Source of the DNA: Undaria pinnatifida
Lineage: Eukaryota; Sar; Phaeophyceae; Laminariales; Alariaceae
NCBI GenBank assembly: GCA_012845835.1
Contig: JABAKD010000019.1
Location: forward strand, 5,999,494-6,063,493
Direction of reading: 5' to 3'
Length of the DNA: 64,000 bases
The position numbers were made by a program, and so were the translations under genes. The first letter of the stretch is position 1; the number at the start of each line of letters is the position of its first letter. Shown piece after piece: positions 43,619 to 55,300 of this stretch. Under the pieces are notes generated by a model. It was not told the origin of the DNA. It saw only the letters and a program-made list of their open reading frames with translations, and ran no database searches.

Positions 43619-44035
43619 ATATTATAAAAATTAAAATACACTCCAGCTGTGAGATCGAATATTTTGTCGAAACTCATCTTTGCAAGCTGTGTGTGATACT
43701 CCGATCGCGCGTATTACGGGTTGTGTGTCCTCATTAAGGATATAGGTCGGCGACTCCCCTTGCAACTACCGTGTAGCTACCAGGGTCAACAGGGTGATGT
43801 TAGGCAGTCTGTGCGCGGAAACTATAAAACCCGCTTCTGAGGGGGACAGAATCTGACAGCTGTGGAAGGAAATGTATCAGTTTATCAAGTGAATCCTGTA
43901 AGTCGAATATCCGGTGAGGGGAGGGCGGAGTTTTTAAGGACGTGGGGGCCTGATTTTGATCAAAAGGGGGGCGGGAGGGAGGGAGGGGGGGGAGGGCACG
44001 GGTGGGGCAGGTCAATTTGTGCGTGGAAACTATAA
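43619..44035 (+). repeat. 415-bp duplicated segment, copy A
   Basis: Nearly identical to 45899-46313, from 'attataaaaattaaaatac' through 'gggcctgattttgatcaaaa' to 'gtgcgtggaaactataaat', apart from short length differences in G runs. A third, diverged copy is at 27835-28195. No coding sequence. Confidence 0.85.
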
Positions 44036-44089
44036 ATATTTCTTGGGGGGGAGCGGGGGGGAATGTGGCGGGGGGGACCGGGGGCGGGG

Positions 44090-44970
44090 GGGGAGGGCTT
44101 TAGGTCGCATAGATGTAGGGGTTTGCTATACGCGTGGTGCTAGTTCTAGGCGATGGTGCGGGTGGTGGGGAAGGAGGGGGCGTTGGGGGCGGGGGTGGGT
44201 GGGAATTGCAGCAGCGGCATGGACGGCTCTGAAACGATACTGAGGCGATATCCAGGGCGTGGAAGTGTTTATTACTCTGGCGGATTTCGATAGTAGGTGG
44301 GGCGTTTCAGCAAGAGAAAGCGAGCAAAAAAAAAAAAAAAAAAAAAGGCGGGGGGGGGGGGGGTGGGGGGAAGGGTTTTCAAGAGGTTTAGGTAACATAT
44401 AATTCAAAAATCACGGATTTGGTCGACACTGATGTTCGCAACATTGTGTGTGATCCTCCGATCGCGCGTACTAATCATATATGTAGGGGCTTGCTATACG
44501 CGCGGTGCTGGGTCTAGACGATCGTGCGGGGTGTGGGGAAGGAGGGGGCGTTGGAGGGGGGGAGAGGGGATTAATGAAAGCTACGTTATGGATGGCGAGA
44601 AAGATAATGACGTGATATCAATTGATTAGAAGTGTCTATTACTCTGGCCGATTTCGACTGTAAGTGGGGCGTTTGAACGAACTGGGCGAGGAACAAAGGG
44701 GGGGGGGGGGGGGAGATGAGTTGGAGCTACGGCATGGATGGCTAGATGGATAATGAGATGATATCAGCTGGCTGGTAGTGTTTACCACTCTGGCAGATTT
44801 TGATTTCAGGTGGTGCGTTTAAACAAGAGGGATCGGGGGGGGGGGGGGGCGGGGGGGCGAGCATTTCAATATGTGCGCGGAAACTATAACCCTTGAAGGG
44901 GACGAATCTGACGGTTGCAGCAAGAAGACACCCATTTATATCACCCGCCTGGTAATGTTTATTTCTCTAG
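44090..44970 (+). repeat. Local tandem array with G-runs
   Basis: Two copies of 'gatgtaggggtttgctatac' ... 'gtgtggggaaggagggggcgtt' (about 44110 and 44480) and three to four copies of 'agtgtttattactctggcgga' ... 'gtggggcgttt' (about 44267, 44630, 44778 and a weak one at 44955). G-runs follow most units (44347-44373, 44698-44713, 44836-44856). Confidence 0.7.
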
Positions 44971-45167
44971 AAGGTTTGATGTTACATGTAGTATGCAACC
45001 CAGTTCTTAGGTGTAGTAAACGACGTGTTAAAAGCTTCATAATTTGTTATTGTACATGGATCGAAAGATAGAATATTTCAATCGATAGGTACAATCATGT
45101 AGATGCCATTATTTTCTGACATTGCTAATTATAAGAAAGAGATGCATATTACCAAATACAACAGGCG

Positions 45168-45760
45168 AGGTGATGTGGTCATGCAATGTCACCGCCATTG
45201 AGAACGACAGGGAGAAATGCGAATCGTTATTGTTTTGAAAGGAACGCTTAGAGTACACGCGCTCAGTTACGTTACTTCGTTAGTCATACTTCGCTTGGCA
45301 TAGGTTGGGAGGCGATCATGCAGACGGTATGTACGGAATACCTTACGTAATAAGTTGGTAGTGCGGTTTACCGCAATTTTAGCATAATATCTGTCTGTAT
45401 CTCCTTTTCACATTATTATTGTCTCACATATGCGATTTTACGCCAATGATTTTTGCCGTGCCGATGTGGGGCTCTGAGGTCGCCAAATCCAAGACAGAGA
45501 TACATCTCACAAACACACCAAGCGAGGTGACGTGGGCATGCGATGTCACCACTATTGAACGCGAGGGTGACTTTACTTTGTTAGGCATATGCTACTTCGT
45601 TTCGTAGAGGTTGTCAGGCGATCATGCAAACGGCCGGAGGCACGAAATACCCTGCGTATTAGGTTGGTAGTGTGGTCTACCGCACGCAGTGTTGACATAA
45701 TTGTCTGTACTTCTTTTTCACATTGTTATTATCTAGTGTACGATTATACGCCCTGTTTTC
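45168..45760 (+). repeat. 351-bp diverged tandem duplication
   Basis: 45168-45450 and 45519-45760 share 'gaggtga.gtgg.catgc.atgtcacc', 'ggcgatcatgca.acgg', 'ggttggtagtg.ggt.taccgca' and 'cttttcacatt.ttatt' in order, about 351 bp apart. Confidence 0.7.
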
Positions 45761-45898
45761 TCCCCACTGTCGTCGATGTTGTGATCCTGTAGATGTCGCG
45801 TCCGTGTCTGGTGCTCTTGTTAGTGGTGCTCATGAAAACATGCCCTCGCGTGTAGTAGATGATCGCTGAGTGGTTTCCTTTACATCAAGCCAGGTAGT

Positions 45899-46313
45899 AT
45901 TATAAAAATTAAAATACACTCTAGCTGTGAGATCGGATATTTGTCGAAACTCATCTTTGCAAGCTGTGTGTGATACTCCGATCGCGCGTATTACGGGTTG
46001 TGTGTCCTCATTAAGGATATAGGTCGGCGACTCCCCTTGCAACTACAGTGTAGCTACCAGGGTCATCAGGGTGATGTTAGGCAGTCTGTGCGCGGAAACT
46101 ATAAAACCTGTTTCTGAGGGGGACAAAATCTGACAGCTGTGGAAGGAAATGCATCAGTTTATCATCAAGTGAATCCTGTAAGTCGAATATCCGGTGAGGC
46201 GAGGGCGGAGTTTTTAAGGACGTGGGGGCCTGATTTTGATCAAAAGGGGGGCGGGAGGGGGGGGAAGGGGGGAAGGGCTCGGGTGGGGCAGGTCTATTTG
46301 TGCGTGGAAACTA
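45899..46313 (+). repeat. 415-bp duplicated segment, copy B
   Basis: See copy A at 43619-44035, in the same orientation. The pair brackets the 44.1-45.8 kb repeats, so the whole interval may be part of a larger satellite-like or duplicated domain. Confidence 0.85.
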
Positions 46314-46329
46314 TAAATAAGTATATATA

Positions 46330-47689
46330 TGCCAACGCAACCGCTTGCTTGAAAACGACAAATAAAATTCCGCACACACCTGGTGCAGAGGAGACGCGGC
46401 CCGAAGATTGTTCAGTATACCGACGGTCAATATTATATGACGCCACCAACCAGCTAAATGTATGGCCGATGGACGAAAATTGACATGGCTGTATGAATGT
46501 AGTATATTATTTAAATGCATTATTATTAACAACAGCGGGGTAGGTATTATTAGTCCGTTTGACCACTTACTTACTTGCAAAAGGTTGACCAATTAATTAC
46601 TACCCAAACTAATAATCCTTACGTATTACTGTATAAAGGTGGCACGAGGATGAGGCAAAGCTGAGTAGACAGCGCCGCGCATCCGCCGTGGGTGGTGTCG
46701 AAGGGAACGGGGGGAGGGGGGGCAGCAGGAGGGGTAGAAGGAACACCGCACAAGGGTATGGGGGCAGGGGAGGGGACAGGAGGAGTAGAAGGGAAACCGC
46801 GGTAGATGAAAGTAGGAAGGAGACCGCAGACAGGGTAGCAAGGTACCAGGCCGACTAGTAGGTGGAACCTTTCTATCTATGCCACTCGTACCGCCAACTG
46901 CTGCGGCTGCTCGGAATGTGATGTCTTGGTACTTTGATTTTTCCGTGATTTTTTTTTTTTTTTTTCTTTCTTTTTTTTCTTTCCCCTTCTTATCCTTACG
47001 AAGGGAGTCTTGCATGGTGGGTAGGTGACGAGCCTGTTTTATTTGGCCCTCCCAGTCTTCCTTCTTTTACTTGTTTCTTTTTTCCGGGGTATTTTTTACC
47101 TTTCTTTCCCCCTTGCATGTATGTCCATTTTGGCTCATGCTCGGGGTATGTTTCTATCTCCCGAGCTTTGGCTCCCCTTTTTATTTATTTAGTTATTTAT
47201 TTATTTATTTATTTATTTATTTTGTCTTGATTTCTTTCGTTGTTTCTCTCTTTTACAAGGTATTTTGGTTTAATGAGAAGAACACAAAGGGGGGAGGGGG
47301 GGAAACAGGAGGAGTAGAAGGAAAGCCGTCCAAGGGAATGGGGGCAGGGGGAGCAACAGGAGGAATAGAAGGGAGACCGCGGTGGACGAAGGCAGGAAGG
47401 AGATGGCAGACAGGGTAGCAAGGTACCAGGCCGACTAGTAGGTACATAGCACTTTTCGTCTTTTTCTGGGGTATTTTTTTCCCCTTTGTTCCCTCCTTGC
47501 GTGTCCAGGTTTTTGGCTCGCGTTCGGATTATCTTATTTTGGTTTTACTTTACTTTATTTTATTTTATTTTATTATGTTTCTTTTCCGAGCTTTGGCTCT
47601 CCTTTCCGGTTGGGTTGTTTCTTCGATTTCCCCTTCATTTTGTTTGTTTCATTTTTTGTTTTATTTTATTTTATCTTTGTTTTTATTTG
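46330..47689. other. Intergenic with two G-rich 'ggaggagtagaagg' segments
   Basis: 46700-46860 and 47290-47445 are diverged copies sharing 'gggaatgggggcagggggag', 'aggaggaatagaag', and 'cagacagggtagcaaggtac' followed by 'gccgactagtaggt'. A (TTTA)n tract lies at 47180-47220. An inverted partial SINE head lies at 46545-46605. No gene recognised. Confidence 0.5.
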
Positions 47690-47976
47690 TTTTCTTATTA
47701 TTATTTTGTTTTTGTTTTTGTTTTTGTTTTTGTTTATTTCGTATTTCTCTCTTCCAATGTATTTCTGTTGGTGACGTATGTATGTTGTGCCTGTCGTACC
47801 CAGTACTAGGGCATGACATTGCGTTGTCGAATGCATTACGATGCATTATCTCTGTGTCGTAGCTTGTGACCACAGAGCTGATATTTTTAGGGTGAAGAAT
47901 CAGTACGGACACTGGGTGTGCTGGATGTCGACGAGTAGAAGAACGGTTTAATGTGAAGAACACACACACACACATA
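47690..47976 (+). repeat. 285-bp repeat with (TTTTTG)n and (CA)n, copy 1
   Basis: Runs from a (tttttg)n tract through 'tatttcgtatttctctcttcc' and 'gtacccagtactagggcatg' to 'gaagaacacacacacacac'. A near-identical copy is at 48313-48597, 619 bp away. Confidence 0.8.
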
Positions 47977-47984
47977 ACACTCTT

Positions 47985-48265
47985 CCCCCCTGAAACGGCG
48001 GGATAGCAGCAGCAGGTCGGCCGGATATACGGGCGGACCTGTCAATTATCCAAGCCGTTTCATTTCCTGGGTATATCGGGAGGAGAGTATTTTTCAAGTT
48101 CGACATGGTGGGGAAAGTCTGAAAAAGTTTATTCTAGGTGTATGTGGGATTCGAACCCACGACCCAAAAAGTCCATGGTCTGTCGACGACGCCACGCCAT
48201 TATTTGTTAAGGTATTAGTGGGGTGTTAGTCCGTTTGACCACACTTACTTGCGAAAGGTTAACCA
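47985..48265 (-). mobile_element. tRNA-derived SINE, near full length
   Basis: On the minus strand: 'ttggttaacctttcgcaag', 'caaacggactaacacc', 'atggcgtggcgtcgtcgaca', a B box 'gtgggttcgaatcccac' with a perfect 5-bp T-stem, then 'gatatacccaggaaatgaaac' and a tail ending in (TG)n. A full-length relative is at 58565-58840 (+). Partial heads lie at 42618-42680, 46545-46605 and 58845-58920; tails at 48838-48940 and 58478-58560. The head has pol III box spacing but does not fold as a functional tRNA. Confidence 0.65.
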
Positions 48266-48312
48266 ATAGCTTGTACCCTTTTTTATTTTTATCTTTGTTT
48301 TTATTTGTTTTC

Positions 48313-48820
48313 TTATTTTGTTTTTGTTTTTTGTTTTTGTTTTTGTTTTTGTTTATTTCGTATTTCTCTCTTCCAATGTATTTCTGTTGCTGACGTATGT
48401 ATGTTGTGCCTGTCGTACCCAGTACTAGGGCATGACATTGCGTTGTCGAATGCATTACGATGCATTATCTCTGTGTCGTGGCTTGTGACCACAGAGCTGA
48501 TCTTTCTAGGGTGAAGAATCAGTACGGACACTGGGTGTGCTGGATGTCGACGAGTAGAAGAACGGTTTAATGTGAAGAACACACACACACACCCAAAAGA
48601 CAACACAGAGCTGATCTTTCTAGGGTGAAGAATCAGTACGGACACTGGGTGTGCTGGATGTCGACGAGTAGAAGAACGGTTTAATGTGAAGAACACACAC
48701 ACACCCAAAAGACAACACAGAGCTGATCTTTCTAGGGTGAAGAATCAGTACGGACACTGGGTGTGCCGGATGTCGACGAGTAGAAGAACGGTTTAATGTG
48801 AAGAACACACACACACCCAA
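48313..48820 (+). repeat. 285-bp repeat copy 2 with two extra 112-bp tandem units
   Basis: Copy of 47690-47976, followed by two further tandem units whose 'agctgatctttctaggg' starts are at 48609 and 48721 (first at 48495, periods 114 and 112 bp). The minus-strand frames through it (48313-48708, 48620-48820) repeat the same peptide and are array artefacts. Confidence 0.85.
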
Positions 48821-48837
48821 ACTAAGCCTTATGACAC

Positions 48838-48945
48838 TTTTCCCCCCTGAAACGGCGGCATAGCAGGTCGGCCGGATATACGGGCGGACCTGTCAATATC
48901 CAAGCGGTTTCATTTCCAGGGCATACCCGGGAGTCTCAGAGTATT
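48838..48945 (-). repeat. SINE tail fragment
   Basis: 'ccccctgaaacggcggcata' ... 'ccggatatacgggcgg' matches the 3' part of the SINE at 47985-48265. Confidence 0.6.
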
Positions 48946-49345
48946 TTTCACGTATGTGATGTGCAGCAGAAAATGCAGTAGTAGCAGCAGCAGCATCTAT
49001 CTACAAGCGGCCGCCGGTGTGCTGGTCCGTAGCCGTCTGCGGAGGAGGAGAGAAACCGGGAGAGGGAAATGATTTTGCCAAGCGCGTCGCAAACGAAGTA
49101 CCAGGAATTAATTGTTTCTAATCTGTAAGGCTGAACTAGAACGCCAACCAGCGGCGAAACTTTTCTAGCTTTGGGTTCTTGGAAAAACGGACGAAAAAAT
49201 AACCGTGGACCCGGAGAAATGGAGCCGACCGCTACATAAACGCCTCTGAATATAATCGAACTCCTGCGTAAATTGAATCGAACTCATCGAACTTGAACTC
49301 CATCACTGTTCGTTGTTGTTGTGCGCTGTGCCCGTGCTGAGAGAA

Positions 49346-52300
49346 ATGGACGCGTACGCGGAAACCATTGGGTACTTCTCGACGACATCAGCTATGCTTG
49401 GGAGGCGAGAACCTCGGAACAGGCAGTGCAACACCGACGACAGCAGCAGCAGCAGCAACTGCTGCGCCGGCAGAAGGAATTGCAGGAGAAGCAGTGGCAG
49501 CAGCATTTGCATCCTTCTCCTCGTTGCACTCGTCCACCTCGTTCGAGGGTCTACCGACGTCGGCTCGGCGCCGATCCCTCGCAGAGCTCCACCCAATCCG
49601 ACCCTCTGCGATGCCTCGATATTGCCACCTTGGAGGGTTCTGCCGGCACACGAGGCAGATACTTTGACCGGCGGACGCGGGCTCTCTCCATTACCCAGCA
49701 ACCACACTTCTACAACTGCTGCTGATGCGAGCACAGCGTTTGCCCTTCCTGATGATCTGCACAAGCGATTCCCGAAGATTCCACGCATCGGACGACCAGC
49801 TTTCTTGGTGAGCACTCGCTCACAGCCGGGAGAAGGAGGGGGTGGGGGGGGCTGATACGAGAGAAAAGGTCGTTTCTTGGGGGCGCGACGTCGCTGGAGA
49901 TGGGGTTGGGAGAAACTGCTGGGAGCTTTTTGTTTTTTCGTTTTTTTCGTTTTTCTACGTTCTGCTTTCCGGTGGAGGAGCGTTTCATGTTCATGCGGTT
50001 CGTCGCATAGCCCATAGCGTAGTTAGTAGGCGGCGAGATGACGGCTGGTCACAACTTGCAGCACTTTGCAGAAACCACCCTGCACCCTACGCTGCTGCTG
50101 TGCCTACACATCAAGCGTAAACCCAGCGGTAGAAATAGCAGCAGCAATACTATCACACATATTCTCTCACACCGCTGTAATACTCGTATTAATAGTAGAT
50201 AACACAACAGAGTAAGTCGTTTCTAGCGACCAAAAGAAATTTCCCAAGATTGTTTTGGCAAGAAAAAAATGGCAAGACTTTCCAAAAAGACGAAACCAAA
50301 ACTTTTTGTCGCGAAACACTGCGCATTTGGCAAGTTTTTTTATATTTGGCAAGTTCCGGGGTCATCATTACGCCCTCAAATTTTATTCAAACCCCTCACA
50401 GCCGCAGCAGCAGGGAGCCAACGGCACGCCGGCCCTCTCAGGAGTAAATGCTGGCGCAGAAAGGACTCCAGGCTAGAGTTGTGCCGTTGTGCCCCGGCCT
50501 CAGAATTCTGGACCGGGTACCCGGCCCGGTTTTGAGGGATTCAGACTGGCCCGGCCCGGGTACGCGGCGGGTCGGAGGACCCGGGTACCCGGCGTATCAT
50601 ACCGTATTTACGTATTTACCCCCCCCGCGCTTGCTTTTAGCGGCCTGGAAGCGGAAAGGTACTCAAACGACGTGGTAAGGAGGTAGGTGGGAGAAGAAGA
50701 CTCGATTTTGTCTCTTACTGTACGACGAATCTTGACAAATAACAGCAGAAGGCAAGGGGGGTGGATATCTCTACTTTGTGGCAGAGTGAAAATAACGTAG
50801 GTTAGACCGAGTTTTGTTTTCGTTGATACATGATACATGATACTGACCTGTGATACTGCTGTCATACCCTTGTTGCCTATTGCGCTCGTCATCAGCAGAA
50901 TCCTACTCCGAGTATGATTGCTCGAATTTCATGCGACACATCCCGTCACCGACAGACAGCAGAGGAGAATATAATGTATATTGATGCTGGGGAAACATTG
51001 GCCCACCCGCCCACACCATACCTATCGAAACAGATGAACAGACCTCGCTCCTCCCTCTCTCCTATCCAATATCAACTATCAAGCCCGCACGGGGAAACCA
51101 TTGTGTTCGATCTATTTCCGCCACCCCTCCGTTTCTCCGATATCAGCAAGATCGAGGGAGACTTCTGAAATATGTTCTGGGTTCTGCATTGGCAACCAAG
51201 AAGCCAAGGAATGAAAACATGCGAATTATGCCAGCTACTCTGCTAGACATTGAGCAAGTGTTTCGTGTTGGAACAATTCAAACACCGAACCTCGGTCAAC
51301 AACTCAGGTACGAGTATCGTGTGTGTTGTGTGTTGGGTATCTTGGTGTGCTGTGTGCAGCAAGTTTTCAAGGGCTCCGTATATCGTAGAACCGGGTACCT
51401 GGGTACCCGGGTACCCGGGTACCCGGGGCACAGATACCCGCGGGTCGCAGACTTGGACCGGTCCGGTTCCGGTCCCGGCCGGGCCGGGTACCCGGCACCG
51501 GGTACCCGGTTCTCGCCTAACCGGGGCACAATTCTACTCCAGGTACAGCCCATGTACCTCAGAGGCTGGCAGTCCTTCCAGCCCGGTCAAATTTGCCTGG
51601 GAAAAGCTGGGGCCGTTGCATTTTTTGATGATGCCTACCGAGGACCAACGCCCGAATGGGTAGGGTGGACCGTAACTGGACCAAGTCCGGCGGAAGGCCA
51701 TCTCCCATGGCCAGGGGTTTTGTTAGTGGGTGAGCTTGCGCAAGTCCCACACTACCCGGAAAGATGACATTCCGGGTGGCTATCTCCACCGAAACTGACC
51801 CTCAGGGGACAGGCCGGGTCGACATACACACGCACCCGTATACAACGGCAGCTTGCGCTGCCGGGGTTGTAACGAAGACCACTCATAGGGACAGCTTACG
51901 CTATACCTACAATGGGACCCGAAGGGTGCGCCAGCAAGCGTTGGGCTGCGAAAGCAACTGAGTTAAATCGACACACGACGCGTATGAAAATACGTGAAAG
52001 TGTGGTGAGCTAAAGCTTTATTTTTCCCCATCCGCCGGAGGATAAAAAAAAAAAAAAAAAGATGCCTCAGCACCCGCTCCAAACGACCCCATGTGGCATC
52101 CACGCGGGCCTCACGGCCAGTGTCGCCAGCCCTGTCATAGCTGCTGCCAATGACATTGTGTATCCTCCGTACCTCCCGCTATTACAGAAGTTAGAGCAAG
52201 TCTAGCGTCGGGCGTCGCGGGGTGGTCTGGTTTGTACGACCTTGCGTTGGCGCAACTGGCCTAAAATGGCAAATGAAATGGCAAGTATCACTTTCCAAAA

Positions 52301-55300
52301 ACTTGTCAACGAAGCGGAACGGAATACCCCAAAAAACTTGAGCAAGTTTTGCTATTTTGGCAAGTCCAAATTTACAAAAACTTGCCAAATGGCAAGAAAC
52401 TTGCCAACAAAAGTGTCGTTTCCCTAAACAGCAATATTACCAATATTACGTACAGCATATTACGTACAGCAGTAGGAACAACAGAAGAGTAACCTTGGAG
52501 TAGGTAAAAGTATGCGGGACAATCGTGTCAAAAGTCAACACATATGCACAGATAAGCAAAGGCTACGTACGATAATACGGTAGATTATTTCTTGACTTGA
52601 GACTTGAGACTGAGAGTGCACAACATTATACGAAGTATCGTAAAGTCGAAGGAACACAGGAGACAAGAGCGGCGGCAGTCGCAGCTTACACACTCTTCGT
52701 ACGCATTATTTCAGATTTTAGAGCGCCAGTTTTCTTGTTTAGGTGTCTATTGTGTTATATACTATTGCTATAACTAGTGTGCAAACGAGTATTGGTAGTG
52801 GTGGTTATTGGGTTCGTTGTTTTGCGCTTCTAGTATTTGTGGTCTGGACTTTGGGTTTTGTCGTAATGTTTTTGACTGTTGACACTTGACGCTGCACATT
52901 GTCGGATGGCAAATGAAGTGACAAAACCGATTGACCACCCAACCAAATCAATCAACGAACCAACAAATCGACCAAGCTATCGAACTATCTATCAATCAAT
53001 CAACCAACGAACCAACGAACCAATCAATCAACCACCCTTGTAGTCAATCATCCAATCAATGGACTAACCAATCAACCAACCTCCGCTTCCTCCGTCGCCC
53101 CTGTTGCCCGCCTTCTCCTCCCCTCTCACAGGACAACGATGGTGGCGTGGGGAGTATTGTGAGGGACTTCAAGATGGCACTAGCTGGAGCGCTGGCGGGC
53201 GCGGTGGCGACAGGTGGGAGGGAATAGGCAACGCTACGCCCCCCCCCCCCTTCCCCCTCCAACCTCCCCCATCCAACCTCCCCCCTCTTAGTTTCTCCAC
53301 GGTTCAATCGGAATCATTACAAGACGAGAGTGCTAGCGAGAGAACCTAGCAACAGGAAAAATATGCAGTGGCACAATCCACACGTCGGGCAGATCGCGAT
53401 ATAGATCGTACAGATCATATAGATTATCTACTGTAACTTCTATATCTGTCGTTGTGACATGTTGTGCAGGATCTGTGTAGAACATACCAAAAAAAAATTG
53501 GATACATGTCCTCTTAATAGATCATTCAGATCATCCGAATCTCACTCGGCAACATGATCTATCGGCCAGGCAGATCATATATAGTACATCAGAGATATGT
53601 CTGCCCTGAAACACATACCAGGTATCGATGTTGAACAGGAAAATTATCTGTCCGATGCATGGGAACGTCGCCAGAGGGAAAATCGCTCTAGAGGATGAAT
53701 CGGTAGAGGGCTAATCCGAGCAACGTCGTCTTTCTCGGGGGGGGGGTTATATATTGCACCCTTGCGCTCCGCCCGCCCCCCATCGGGGGTTTCGAATTTT
53801 GATGTTTTTTTTGTTGTGTGTGTTTTCTGGTGCAGCTGCGTTGTTTCCTATCGACACAGCCAAGACTCTTCGCCAGGCGGACCCGCGAGCTTTCCGAGGC
53901 ACCCGCGAGGCGCTGGCGCACATCTGCAGGTGAGGGGGGGAAGAGCGCCGATCGGGCCGAGAAAAGGGCTCAACAAAGGAACACCCACGAATGTATCACA
54001 CAGAGCTTAACAACGTAAAGAGTGAAAACCATGCAGCAATAACGAGCACCCACTATTGTAGTGTACCACACAAAGCTCCAAAAGTGAAATAGTAAAAGCA
54101 GCAGTTCACCACAAAAAGATACCTGGTACATGTTAACATGTTTTTTTGTACTTGCGCACCTTCGCGCGTGCAGTGAGTCGCGGCTCGGCTCTTTCACCCA
54201 ACAAGAAGGGGACCAGGTGTCACCCCCACTCCTGCTCCCTCATTCCCACCCCGCCCCAACTCCCACCTCCCCCCCTTCCACCTCCGACCCCCTTCCACCC
54301 TCCCCCCCTCCCACCGCCACTCCCACCTGTCCCCTCCAACCCCTACCCCACCCCCCACGCTCACACCCCAATCCCCACCTCACCCCTCCCCTCCCGCTAC
54401 CACCTACTCCCACTCCCTACCCCTAGACCTCAGTTCCATTACACTGTACCCCCCCCCCCCCCCCCGCCCCCCCCCCCGCCCCCCCCCCCGCCCCCCCCCG
54501 CCCCCCACCCCCTTGCACCCCTTAGAACACGTGGCCCGCTATCGGTCTACACGGGCATCCCGACCGCAGTGCTCGGAGCCATGCCATCCAGCGCTCTTTA
54601 TTTCGGAACTTACGAGGCGGTTAAGACACGGCTAATGCGGGTCGCCGCAGAGAAATTTCCCGTCTCAAACGCTTCCGCAAGGGGCATTTTTGGGAAGGGA
54701 AGAGGGGAAGGAGGTCAATGGGAATGGGAAGAAGAGGTGGGGGAGGGAGGGGGAGGGGGCGGGGTGGCTGGGGGCAGAAGGGGGGGAGGGGGGGGGAGGA
54801 GGAGGAGGAGGGGGGGGGGTGGGGGCGTGCATCCGGTTGCGAGAGCAGGGGCTCACGCGGTGGCGGCGGCGTGCGGGAATGCGGCGAGCAGCCTTGTTTT
54901 TGTGCCGAAGGAATACGTCAAACAGACCTTGCAGGTACGTACTGGGTATACGTGACTGGACTGGACTGGACTGGACTGGTCTGGGCGGGGTTAGGCAGCA
55001 GCGGTATTTGTAGGACTTGGCAACAGCAGTATTGCGGAACTGGGCAGTACAGTAGTACTGCAAAACTGGACAGCAGCTGTATCCGCAGGGCTGGGCACCA
55101 GCAGTGTTGCATGTCTGTGTTGCTGCTAGGGTAGAGGCGCATTTGTGTTGGTCTGGCGCGTTTGTGGCTCAGCGTGAGTCGTTTGTTACTGGAGACTACT
55201 GTCAACAATGTCAATGTCAATAATGGATAATTACGCGTGCTACGATAGACGTACGTAGCACGCTTTGGCCGTTTTTTTTCCTGAATCAAGGGGCTCCTTA

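Noticed and set aside
48140-48205. Possible tRNA gene (minus strand, GGTTCGAATCCC B box)
   Set aside because: The T-arm is good, but the acceptor stem, D-arm and anticodon arm do not fold, and related copies show it is a SINE head.
47690-48820. CRISPR-like array
   Set aside because: Units are long, directly adjacent, without unique spacers, and contain microsatellites in a eukaryotic context.
49321-49725. Alternative Gln-rich frame over the proposed first carrier exon
   Set aside because: Several frames are open here because of a CAG run. The frame kept is the one ending at a phase-0 gtgagc donor; even that is only tentative.
54146-54525. Pro-rich extension of the carrier exon 4 frame
   Set aside because: It is the C-rich polypyrimidine tract of intron 3. 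Joining exon 3 at 54526 restores the carrier sequence in frame.
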